6,059 nucleotides of DNA from Kiloniellales bacterium (GTDB lineage: Bacteria > Pseudomonadota > Alphaproteobacteria > Kiloniellales > JAKSBE01). Numbering within the stretch: position 1 is the stretch's first letter; every line of letters starts with the position of its first letter. The stretch is taken from contig JASJAL010000337.1 in NCBI GenBank assembly GCA_030067055.1, positions 1-6,059 of the forward strand. Reading direction: 5' to 3'. Made by a program: the position numbers and the translations under genes. The notes beneath the pieces were generated by a model that saw nothing but the letters and a program-made list of their open reading frames with translations, had not been told where the DNA came from and ran no database searches. Shown in pieces: positions 1 through 5,936 of this stretch.

Positions 1-1778
1 TGGGAGACCGGCTCGCCGTACCACTCGGCGCGCTTGGCGAAGTGGTGCAGGGTAATGATGCTGCCGTCCTTCCGCAGGGCGTCGACCTCGTAGGAGGTCG
101 GTGCCGTATCGCCTCGGATCCGGGCGTCGGCGTACTGCTGGATTCGCTCCCGCTCGTAGGGCGCATAGACCAGTTGCGGCGCATCCAGGGCATAGATCTC
201 CTCCGACGAGTAGCCCAGCATGTCGGCATAGGCCTGGTTGACGAAGATGAACTCCTCGCCCTTGTAGATGAACATGCCCTGTTCGGAGCCCTCCACGACG
301 TTGCGGAAGTGCTGCTCACTGATTCGCAAGGCCTCCTCGGTCAGCTTGCGATCTGTGATGTCGTTGGCCAGGGTGATCATGCCTCCGTCCGGGAGCAGGT
401 AGTCGCTGACCTCCGACCAGCGCGACCCGTTGTGGCGGAATTCGAAGCCCTCCGCCGGACAGGTCCGCCGGATCAGGCGCTGCCGGGCCCAGAGCTCGGC
501 TTCTTCTCGAGAAGCGCCGATGCTGGCGCTGTCGACCGCCGCCCAGACCAGCTTGTCGAAACGGACTCCGGGATGGGCGTCGACGCCCAGGGCCTCGTGG
601 CACTCGCGGTATTCCTTGTTGCAGATCACCAGGCGATCGGCTTCGTCGAAAAGGGCGAAGCCGGCCGGGATAGCTTCGATCGACTTGGCCAGACGGACCT
701 CTGCCTGCTGACGCTGCCGTTCGGCCACGACTTCGGTCGTGATGTCGGTGCCGACTCCGCGGTAGCCGAGGAACTCGCCGGCCTCGCCGAACAAGGGCCG
801 CCCGGAAACCCGGAAGTGGCGCAACGAGCCGTTCCGCTGACGAATGCTGTAGACGAAGTTGCGGATCTCCTTTTGCTTGCCGAGGTGCTCGAGGTGGCGC
901 TTCAGCACGCCGGCGTCGGTCTCGGTCAGGTCGAGCGCGCCGGGGCCCTTGCCGATCAAGTCCTTGGCCTGGAGCTTGGCCGCGGTCTCGGTCCGCTGCG
1001 AGACGAAGGTGAAACGCAGCTCCGCATCGGTCTCCCAGAACCAGTCGGAAGCCGCATAGGCGAAGTCCCGGAGGCGCTGTTCGGAGCGCCGCAATGCCTG
1101 CTCCACCTCCTCTTGCCGCTTAACCTGCAAGGTGATGTCGGCAGCGGTGCCCCGGTAACCGGCGAAGCTGCCGTCGGCCGCATAGACCGGCTTGCCGCTG
1201 ACGCTCCAGTACCGGGTCACGCCGTCGCGGCCGGTCAAGGGCTGGCGAAGATCGCGAAAGGGCCGCCGGTTGATCAGGTCATCGCGATGCTGGCGCCACG
1301 CCTCGTCGCATTCCGGATCGCCCTTGTAGACCTCCCAGCGGGTCTTGCCGATCAACTCCTGGACGAAGGGGGCGCGCTGCTTTTCCGTCGATTCCCGGGC
1401 CCAGACGTAACGCAGGTCCCGGTCCATCTCCCAGTAGCGGTCCGAGGAGGATTCCACGAGATCGCGGAAGCGGGCCTCGTTCTGCGCTGCCTGGTCGAAG
1501 CGGTCGCGCATCTCCTGGAGAAGTCGCCCGAGGCAGAACACGCTGCCCAGGAGGACCAGGCTGATCGCCAGGCAAAACACGTCGGCCCTGATGCCGATCT
1601 CGCCCAGAAAGGCCACCGGCCGGCCGCCCAGGCCGATCATGACCTGCTCCGCCGCAAGCCCGGCGAGGGCGAGGACGAAGAGCCAAAGCCGCCGGTCCCT
1701 GAAGCGCCGAGTCAGGTGCACCGCCCAGACCAGGGCGAGCGCCCGAACTCCTATGGAAATCAGGATGATACCACTCAT
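1..1778 (-). CDS. Membrane-anchored multi-PAS sensor protein, 3' end outside window
   Basis: A frame open from ATG at 1778 to the window edge gives 592 residues with no stop, so the C-terminus is missing. Residues 3-21, 31-50 and 66-88 are hydrophobic and look like three membrane segments; the rest should be cytoplasmic. Four PAS-like domains follow: about 102-218 (ends GYRGTAADIT), 232-348 (ends GYRGVGTDIT), 360-478 (PAS_7-like, with AIPAGFALFDEADRLVICN, ends ANDITDR) and 487 to the edge (FVNQAYADMLGYSSEEI, then RKDGSIITLHH). Charged helical linkers near 219-235 and 350-362 resemble signalling coiled coils. The start is supported by GAGAGG ending 6 nt upstream. PAS domains sense ligands, redox state or light and pass the signal to an output domain; here that could be a histidine kinase, GGDEF/EAL or another module, which cannot be told from this window. 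No cofactor-binding residue was identified. The PAS calls are firm, the output is unknown. Confidence 0.88.
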   Translation of the reverse strand, partial: MSGIILISIGVRALALVWAVHLTRRFRDRRLWLFVLALAGLAAEQVMIGLGGRPVAFLGEIGIRADVFCLAISLVLLGSVFCLGRLLQEMRDRFDQAAQNEARFRDLVESSSDRYWEMDRDLRYVWARESTEKQRAPFVQELIGKTRWEVYKGDPECDEAWRQHRDDLINRRPFRDLRQPLTGRDGVTRYWSVSGKPVYAADGSFAGYRGTAADITLQVKRQEEVEQALRRSEQRLRDFAYAASDWFWETDAELRFTFVSQRTETAAKLQAKDLIGKGPGALDLTETDAGVLKRHLEHLGKQKEIRNFVYSIRQRNGSLRHFRVSGRPLFGEAGEFLGYRGVGTDITTEVVAERQRQQAEVRLAKSIEAIPAGFALFDEADRLVICNKEYRECHEALGVDAHPGVRFDKLVWAAVDSASIGASREEAELWARQRLIRRTCPAEGFEFRHNGSRWSEVSDYLLPDGGMITLANDITDRKLTEEALRISEQHFRNVVEGSEQGMFIYKGEEFIFVNQAYADMLGYSSEEIYALDAPQLVYAPYERERIQQYADARIRGDTAPTSYEVDALRKDGSIITLHHFAKRAEWYGEPVS

Positions 1779-1842
1779 CTTTGACCTCTCGACCTGCCTG
1801 GCCCTGCACACCCGCTACCAGGCCCCTGCAACCTTCTGGCGC

Positions 1843-1851
1843 ATTATGGCA
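1843..1851 (-). promoter_or_regulatory. Candidate extended -10 promoter for the PAS sensor gene
   Basis: On the minus strand this reads TGCCATAAT, a TGN extended -10 motif followed by CATAAT (5 of 6 to the sigma-70 consensus). No good -35 lies 16-18 bp upstream (TCCGAA at 17 bp), which an extended -10 can partly compensate. Initiation about 7 nt downstream would give a leader of roughly 57 nt before the ATG at 1778. The element overlaps an odd palindrome, TTATG-N-CATAA, at 1844-1854. Seen by eye only; a chance match is possible. Confidence 0.35.
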
Positions 1852-1925
1852 TAACCCAAGCGCCCTTCGGAATGCCAAGTCTGAGGCATATACATCGGAG
1901 CCGAGCCAGCCCAAGAGAGACCGAT

Positions 1926-1952
1926 GGCCGCCGCATACTGCGGTTCGCGGCC
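1926..1952 (-). terminator. Strong hairpin downstream of tRNA-Glu, possible terminator
   Basis: The transcript can fold as outer stem GGCCG/CGGCC, a four-base bulge CGAA on the 5' side, inner stem CCGCA/TGCGG and a three-base loop GTA: ten GC-rich pairs in 27 nt. It begins about 35 nt after the tRNA CCA end, and the RNA between them is almost free of G. There is no clear U tract after the stem (AUCGGUCUCUCUU follows), so it is not a canonical intrinsic terminator. It may act as a 3'-end barrier for the tRNA precursor or with Rho. The structure is clear; the function is inference. Confidence 0.4.
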
Positions 1953-1987
1953 GTGCAGCGGGAGCGAGAGAAGCGAAGAGAGAGGCT

Positions 1988-2063
1988 TGGCGTCCCCAAC
2001 GGGAATCGAACCCGTGTCTCCACCTTGAAAGGGTGGTGTCCTCGACCGCTAGACGATGGGGAC
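1988..2063 (-). tRNA. tRNA-Glu (anticodon UUC), CCA encoded
   Basis: The minus strand folds into a full cloverleaf. The acceptor stem GTCCCCA pairs with TGGGGAC, followed by discriminator G and a genomically encoded CCA at 1988-1990. The anticodon stem CCACC/GGTGG encloses loop CTTTCAA, giving anticodon TTC, which reads GAA and GAG as glutamate. The T arm ACGGG/CCCGT encloses TTCGATT. Length is 76 nt including CCA, normal for tRNA-Glu. It lies 61 bp after the DUF1194 gene in the same direction and has a plausible promoter of its own, so it may be made both from that promoter and by read-through. No substitution that would suggest a pseudogene is visible. Besides translation, glutamyl-tRNA feeds tetrapyrrole synthesis in alphaproteobacteria that use the C5 pathway; most use ALA synthase instead. 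Confidence 0.97.
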
Positions 2064-2073
2064 GTCGGGCAGG

Positions 2074-2102
2074 CAGATAGCCGATGGCCCTCGGCAAATC
2101 AA
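2074..2102 (-). promoter_or_regulatory. Candidate promoter of tRNA-Glu
   Basis: On the minus strand CTTGATT (-35 hexamer TTGATT, 2097-2102) and TATCTG (-10, 2074-2079) are separated by exactly 17 bp. CTTGA- resembles the -35 of alphaproteobacterial stable RNA promoters. The -10 is weak (3 of 6). The ten bases between -10 and the mature tRNA 5' end are CCTGCCCGAC, a GC-rich discriminator of the kind associated with stringent control. The spacer contains a dyad, GCCGA-N6-TCGGC (2080-2095). The location immediately before the tRNA supports the call; it is not experimentally shown. Confidence 0.5.
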
Positions 2103-2124
2103 GCCCGTTGCGGCGATTCTTCGT

Positions 2125-2901
2125 TCACCGGCCACCGGGCGGCTTCGATCCCGCTGCCTCAGCCAGCCGCTCCTCCAGGGCGGGGTCCAGGGCCGCCAGC
2201 GGAACACCTGAGATCTCCTGGATCAGCTTGCGCAGGATCGCCTCCTGGAAGTCCTGGAAGTCATCGGCGGTCACCAGGAAGGCCCCGGTCCCGCCGATCA
2301 CGTTGTAGAGGTAGTAGCGGTCGACCAGGAAGTCCTCGTTGAGGATCGCCAGGCCGTTGATCGTGAAGCCCGCCGCCACCGCCTTGTCCCGTTCGTCTTC
2401 GGGCTGGTTGCCCTGGTTCGCCCGACCGTCGCCGGAGATGTCGACGACCTTGCGGCGGCCGGCATAGTCGTTGCGCTCAATCAGCCGGGTCGAGAAGGAC
2501 ATGGCGCCGCCGATCGCGGTGCCGCCGCCGATCACGAAACGCGGCGTCGCGTCGATCTCCTCGGCGAAGGCCTCGGCGCTCTCGGCGTCGGTCAGGTGCA
2601 TCCAGTCGATGGCCAGGAACTGGCGCCGGTTGTCGGACCATTGGACCAGCGAGACTGCGACCCCGAGGTCGCCCGCGGCCTCGATCGCCGCGACCACCGC
2701 CGAGTGCCGGAAGGCCTTGGCGATGCCCTCCATCTGGAGATCGAACTCCTCGGCGGTCACGCTGGAGGAGGAATCGACGGCCAGCACCAGCTCGAGATCG
2801 ACCGAGGTGCCTTGCGCCCGCGCGGGAAGCGAAAGGAGGAGAACCAGAGAGAAAACCAGGAGACAGAGCTTGCACAAAGCTTGGCTGGACTCTCGGAGCA
2901 T
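2125..2901 (-). CDS. Exported von Willebrand A-like protein, DUF1194 family
   Basis: The gene encodes 258 residues. The N-terminus is a Sec signal peptide: hydrophobic stretch about 13-25, then PARAQG with probable cleavage after Ala29, so the mature protein should be periplasmic or secreted. Residues 35-230 match the DUF1194 pattern: VDLELVLAVDSSSSV at the first strand with a MIDAS-type DxSxS (D43, S45, S47), GGGTAIGGA around T128, VVDISGDG (D154, D158), then INGLAIL and VIGGTGAFLV. A metal-dependent ligand- or protein-binding role is therefore expected, but the biological partner is unknown for the family. The tail after about 233 (rich in Ala, Glu and Leu) is probably helical. The ATG at 2901 is 9 nt after the recJ stop; no strong Shine-Dalgarno precedes it, only GGAGG about 20 nt upstream within recJ, so translational coupling is likely. 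The gene appears intact. Family assignment is confident; no function is claimed. Confidence 0.9.
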   Translation of the reverse strand: MLRESSQALCKLCLLVFSLVLLLSLPARAQGTSVDLELVLAVDSSSSVTAEEFDLQMEGIAKAFRHSAVVAAIEAAGDLGVAVSLVQWSDNRRQFLAIDWMHLTDAESAEAFAEEIDATPRFVIGGGTAIGGAMSFSTRLIERNDYAGRRKVVDISGDGRANQGNQPEDERDKAVAAGFTINGLAILNEDFLVDRYYLYNVIGGTGAFLVTADDFQDFQEAILRKLIQEISGVPLAALDPALEERLAEAAGSKPPGGR

Positions 2902-2910
2902 CGACCAAGT

Positions 2911-4716
2911 CTAGCCGGAAGCCTCCGCCGCGTCCTCAACAATCAACTGCACAGAATCGTTACCGCGCCAGCGGTCGCGGCGCAGCTTGCCGGCGATGTG
3001 CAACGGCATGCCGCGGCTGTTGAGCAGGGCGAAGCCGAGCGGACGATCCAGGGCCCGGAAGGCGATCGCCTTGAGCCGCCCGCCCTCAGCCGCGGTCAGG
3101 TCGAAGCGGACGTGGTCCTCGCCGACCACCCGGGCCTGCCGGACCCGGGCGTCGGCCAGGACGAAACGCGGCTCCTCGTTGCCCGGGCCGAAGGGCGCGA
3201 CCCGCTCGAGCTGATCGAGCAGCCCGGTGGTTGCCGCCGCCGGTCGCAGGGTGCCGTCGATGCCCAGGCTGGGCCGGTAGCCGATTGCTTCCAGGCGGGT
3301 CCGGCTGCGCCCCTCGAGGAAGCCCCGCAGTGCCTCCAGCTCGGTCTCTGCGACCGTCAGCCCGGCGGCCTGAGGATGGCCGCCGCCGTCGATCAGGTGG
3401 CCGGCCTGCCGCGCCGCCAAGATCATCGCGCCGAGATCGAGGCCGGGCACCGAGCGGCCCGAGCCCTTGCCCCGCCCCGCCTCCAGGGCGACGACCACGG
3501 CCGGCAGGTTGTAGCGCTCGCGCAGGCGGCTGGCGACGATGCCGATCACACCGGGATGCCAGCCCTCGCCAGCGGCGAAGACCAGAGCATCCGGCGCCGG
3601 AGCCTGGGCCTCGACCTGGGCGATCGCCTGCTCCAGGATCGCCTGCTCGATCTCCCGCCGCTCGCTGTTGTAGCCGTCGAGCTCGCGCGCCATGGCCAGG
3701 GCTTCTTCGCGGTCCGGGCAGGCCAGCAGGCTGGCGCCCAGCCCGGCCCGACCGACCCGGCCGCCGGCGTTGATCCGCGGTCCCAGCAAAAAGCCGGCGT
3801 GGTAGACGCCCGGCGCCTCGTCCACTCCGGCAACGTCGCAAAGCGCCGTCAGACCCGGATTTCTGCGCCGCCCCAACACCTTCAGGCCCTGGGCGACCAA
3901 GGCCCGGTTGAGCCCGGTCAGCGGCACGACGTCGCAGACCGTGCCCAGGGCGACCAGGTCCAGCCAGTCCATCAGCCGGGGCTCAGGAATACCCTGACGG
4001 GCGTACCAGCCGCCGTCGCGCAGTGCACGGTTGAGGCCGATCAGAAGCAGGAAGGTCACCCCGACCGCGGCCAGCGGGCCACAGTCCGTGGTTTGGTCCA
4101 GGCGCTGCGGATTAACCACTGCGACGGCCGGCGGCAGGCGCGCTTCGGCGGCGTGGTGATCGACCACGATCACGTCCAGGCCGTCCTCTGCGGCCGCCTC
4201 CAGGGCCACATGGGCGGTGGTGCCGCAGTCCAGGGTCAGCACCAGGGAGGCGCCCTGCCCTTTCAGCCTGCGGAATGCCGGGGCGTTGGGACCGTATCCT
4301 TCGGCCAGGCGGTCGGGCACGTAGACCATAAGCTCGCGCCCGATCGCCCGGAAGAAGAGCTGTAGCAGGGCGGCCGAGGTACCGCCGTCGACGTCGTAGT
4401 CGGCGAAGGCGGCAATCCGCTCGCCGGCCTGGAGCGCCGCCGCCAGGCGGTCGACCGCCCGGTCCAGGTCCAGAAAGCTCGACGGGTCCGGCAAGTGATC
4501 GCGGAGTCGCGGCTCGAGGAAGCGGCCAGCCTCCTCCGGGCCGACCCCGCGAGCGGCCAGGATGCGGCCGATGATTTCCGGCAGATCCAGACGCTGCGCC
4601 AGGGCCAGGGCGAGCCGATCGTCGTCGAGGCGAGCCCGCCAGCGCTTGCCGCAGACCGACTCCTCGACGTCGAGAAAGGCGCGCGCGGAAGGCGCCTCGC
4701 GCTTTGCCTCGAACAC
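2911..4716 (-). CDS. recJ: Single-stranded-DNA-specific 5'-3' exonuclease RecJ
   Basis: RecJ degrades single-stranded DNA 5' to 3' in the cytoplasm, acting in RecF-pathway recombination, mismatch repair and stalled-fork processing. With a GTG start at 4716 the product is 601 residues, within the usual RecJ range. DHH-domain motifs are present: DYDVDG (106-111), LDCG with D163, DHH (186-188) and GTVCDVVPL with D262, the expected Mn/Mg ligands. LGPRINAGGR lies at 311-320. The DHHA1 part has GWHPGVIGIVASR and GGGHPQAAG (444-452), and the C-terminal OB-like part contains PFGPGN. All key residues are intact. The start is uncertain: TTG at 4725 overlaps the glpX stop (TTGA) but has GGGAG only 1 nt upstream, whereas GTG at 4716 has it 10 nt upstream, so I prefer GTG. 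Tight spacing to glpX and to the downstream DUF1194 gene indicates one operon. Identity is very secure. Confidence 0.97.
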   Translation of the reverse strand: MFEAKREAPSARAFLDVEESVCGKRWRARLDDDRLALALAQRLDLPEIIGRILAARGVGPEEAGRFLEPRLRDHLPDPSSFLDLDRAVDRLAAALQAGERIAAFADYDVDGGTSAALLQLFFRAIGRELMVYVPDRLAEGYGPNAPAFRRLKGQGASLVLTLDCGTTAHVALEAAAEDGLDVIVVDHHAAEARLPPAVAVVNPQRLDQTTDCGPLAAVGVTFLLLIGLNRALRDGGWYARQGIPEPRLMDWLDLVALGTVCDVVPLTGLNRALVAQGLKVLGRRRNPGLTALCDVAGVDEAPGVYHAGFLLGPRINAGGRVGRAGLGASLLACPDREEALAMARELDGYNSERREIEQAILEQAIAQVEAQAPAPDALVFAAGEGWHPGVIGIVASRLRERYNLPAVVVALEAGRGKGSGRSVPGLDLGAMILAARQAGHLIDGGGHPQAAGLTVAETELEALRGFLEGRSRTRLEAIGYRPSLGIDGTLRPAAATTGLLDQLERVAPFGPGNEEPRFVLADARVRQARVVGEDHVRFDLTAAEGGRLKAIAFRALDRPLGFALLNSRGMPLHIAGKLRRDRWRGNDSVQLIVEDAAEASG

Positions 4717-4721
4717 CGGGC

Positions 4722-5723
4722 TCAAACTCCCAAGGAGTCGTACCAGGTCTTGCGCTCGAAGTTATGGACCGCCTCGACGGTTCGCACGGTGCCAGACTTG
4801 GAGCGCATGACGATCGAGTGGGTCGAGGCGCCGCCGTGGAACCGCCGAACCCCCTTCAGCATGGTGCCGTCGGTGACCCCGGTCGCGGCGAACATGACGT
4901 TTCCGCTGGCCAGCTCCAACAGCCCATACTTCCGGTCGTAGTCGGTGATGCCCCAGCGTTGCGCTCGACCGCGTTCATCGTCATTGCGAAACACCAAGCG
5001 CCCCTGCATCTGGCCACCGATGCAGCGCAAGGCTGCGGCGGCCAGCACGCCCTCCGGCGCGCCACCGATGCCAAGGTACATATCGACCCCGCTGTCCCGC
5101 ACGCTGGTCGCGATCACACCTGAGACGTCTCCGTCAGAGATCAGCATGATCCGGGCCCCGGCCTCGCGGATCTTGACGATGGCTTCGTTGTGGCGCGGCC
5201 GGTCCAGGACGCAGACCACAAGGTCTGAGACATCGACACGCTTGGCCTTGGCAAGCTCTGCCAGGTTCGTGCCCGGATTCTCATCAAGGTCGACGACGTC
5301 GTTCGGCAGGCCACCACCGACGGCGATCTTGCTCATGTAGACGTCGGGCGCGTTCAGGAAGCCGCCGGCCTCTGCCATGGCGATCACCGCCAGAGCGTTC
5401 TGGCCGCCCTTGGCGGTGATGGTGGTGCCCTCAAGCGGGTCGAGCGCGATGTCGATCGGCGGGCCGCCGGCGCCGACTTTCTCGCCGATGTAGAGCATCG
5501 GCGCCTCGTCGCGCTCACCCTCACCGATCACGACCGTGCCGTCGATCTGCATGGTGCTGAGAGCCTGGCGCATGGCGTTGACCGCGGCCTGGTCCGCGGC
5601 CTTCTCGTCGCCCCGGCCCATCAGGCGCGAGGCGGCCAGCGCGGCCGCTTCGGTCACCCGAACCACCTCCAGCGCCAGGTTGCGCTCCATGACCCCGTCT
5701 TCGGTGACCGCTTGTTCGGGCAT
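4722..5723 (-). CDS. glpX: Class II fructose-1,6-bisphosphatase (GlpX), possibly also sedoheptulose-1,7-bisphosphatase
   Basis: The enzyme hydrolyses fructose-1,6-bisphosphate to fructose-6-phosphate in the cytoplasm, a step of gluconeogenesis and, in autotrophs, of the Calvin cycle, where some class II enzymes also act on sedoheptulose-1,7-bisphosphate. The 333-residue product spans the family's whole length. Signature blocks are clear: RVTEAAALAASRLMGRGD, VIGEGERDEAPMLYIGE (65-81), DPLEGT (95-100), GQNALAVIA, NAPDVYM, ISDGDV, GIGGAPEGV and the C-terminal HNFERK. By alignment from memory with E. coli GlpX, the metal ligands would be D44, E68, D95, E98 and E224, all present. ATG 5723 is chosen because GGGAGA lies 7 nt upstream; an in-frame ATG at 5759 lacks such a site, and ATG 5690 (MERNLALEV) is an alternative close to the E. 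coli N-terminus. It follows hom at 198 bp and is tightly linked to recJ. Confidence 0.97.
   Translation of the reverse strand: MPEQAVTEDGVMERNLALEVVRVTEAAALAASRLMGRGDEKAADQAAVNAMRQALSTMQIDGTVVIGEGERDEAPMLYIGEKVGAGGPPIDIALDPLEGTTITAKGGQNALAVIAMAEAGGFLNAPDVYMSKIAVGGGLPNDVVDLDENPGTNLAELAKAKRVDVSDLVVCVLDRPRHNEAIVKIREAGARIMLISDGDVSGVIATSVRDSGVDMYLGIGGAPEGVLAAAALRCIGGQMQGRLVFRNDDERGRAQRWGITDYDRKYGLLELASGNVMFAATGVTDGTMLKGVRRFHGGASTHSIVMRSKSGTVRTVEAVHNFERKTWYDSLGV
4727..4731 (-). promoter_or_regulatory. Shine-Dalgarno inside glpX that sets the recJ start
   Basis: GGGAG on the minus strand sits in the last codons of glpX. It is 10 nt before GTG 4716 and 1 nt before TTG 4725. Only the GTG has a usable, if slightly long, spacing, unless recJ is translated by termination-reinitiation at the TTGA overlap. 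Confidence 0.5.
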
Positions 5724-5730
5724 CCTTGGC

Positions 5731-5736
5731 TCTCCC
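5731..5736 (-). promoter_or_regulatory. glpX ribosome binding site
   Basis: GGGAGA on the minus strand lies 7 nt upstream of ATG 5723. It favours this start over the longer in-frame ATG at 5759, which would place the site inside the coding region. Confidence 0.7.
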
Positions 5737-5790
5737 TGAAGCAGCCTGCATGCATTCAACGCAATTCGGCCGTTCTGTCCCCATGAGGTA

Positions 5791-5808
5791 GATCAAAGGG
5801 CGCTCGAT
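5791..5808. repeat. Near-copy of the hom 3' terminus in the hom-glpX gap, copy 1
   Basis: GATCAAAGGGCGCTCGAT matches 5920-5936 (GATCAAAGGGCCTCGAT) except for one extra base, in direct orientation 129 bp apart. The right copy contains the hom stop codon. Similarity does not clearly extend beyond this core. It may be a remnant of a short duplication or a shared protein-binding site, or chance. Confidence 0.5.
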
Positions 5809-5825
5809 TGTGACCACTTGAGCGC
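5800..5825. promoter_or_regulatory. Imperfect 26-bp dyad upstream of glpX
   Basis: Arms GCGCTC and GAGCGC are perfectly complementary over 6 bp and separated by 14 bp; 9 of 13 positions of each half-site are symmetric. In RNA the stem would be GC-rich with a large loop, and no U tract follows, so it is a poor intrinsic terminator for hom. A two-fold operator for glpX regulation is an alternative. It lies 77 bp upstream of the glpX start and overlaps the short repeat at 5791-5808. No regulator can be named. Confidence 0.3.
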
Positions 5826-5919
5826 GATTCGATCCGGCGCGGCCTTGGGTACAGTCGCGTGCCTCTTTGACTCCTGCCGGATTCCCTCGGCGCCCACAAG
5901 GCCCCGATCACCGGACAGC

Positions 5920-5936
5920 GATCAAAGGGCCTCGAT
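5920..5936. repeat. Near-copy of the hom 3' terminus, copy 2 (spans the hom stop)
   Basis: GATCAAAGGGCCTCGAT covers the last codons and stop of hom and resembles 5791-5808 with a single-base gap. Confidence 0.5.

Noticed and set aside
42..1784. Plus-strand open frame of 580 codons
   Set aside because: It lies exactly antisense to the PAS gene, whose minus-strand frame shows four recognisable PAS domains, membrane segments and a ribosome binding site. The plus-strand product has no recognisable motif. Long antisense frames are common opposite GC-rich genes.
1796..1823. Inverted repeat GCCTGG...CCAGGC in the PAS gene leader
   Set aside because: Only six pairs with a 16-nt loop and no extension or conserved riboswitch-like pattern; expected by chance in GC-rich DNA.
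1279..2097. Minus-strand open frame of 272 codons running through the tRNA
   Set aside because: It crosses the whole tRNA-Glu gene and the intergenic hairpin and overlaps the PAS gene in another frame, with Arg/Gly/Pro-rich shadow composition.
2596..4365. Plus-strand open frame of 589 codons
   Set aside because: It is antisense to recJ and the start of the DUF1194 gene, both firmly identified. The translation is low-complexity, rich in Gln, Gly and Ala, with no family features.
5747..5754. Palindrome TGCATGCA just upstream of the glpX ribosome binding site
   Set aside because: Eight bases of perfect symmetry alone is common by chance, and no second copy or promoter element accompanies it.
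5521..5817. Minus-strand frame of 98 codons starting in the hom-glpX gap
   Set aside because: Most of it overlaps glpX in a different frame. The product becomes Gly/Arg-rich low complexity and no good ribosome binding site was seen.
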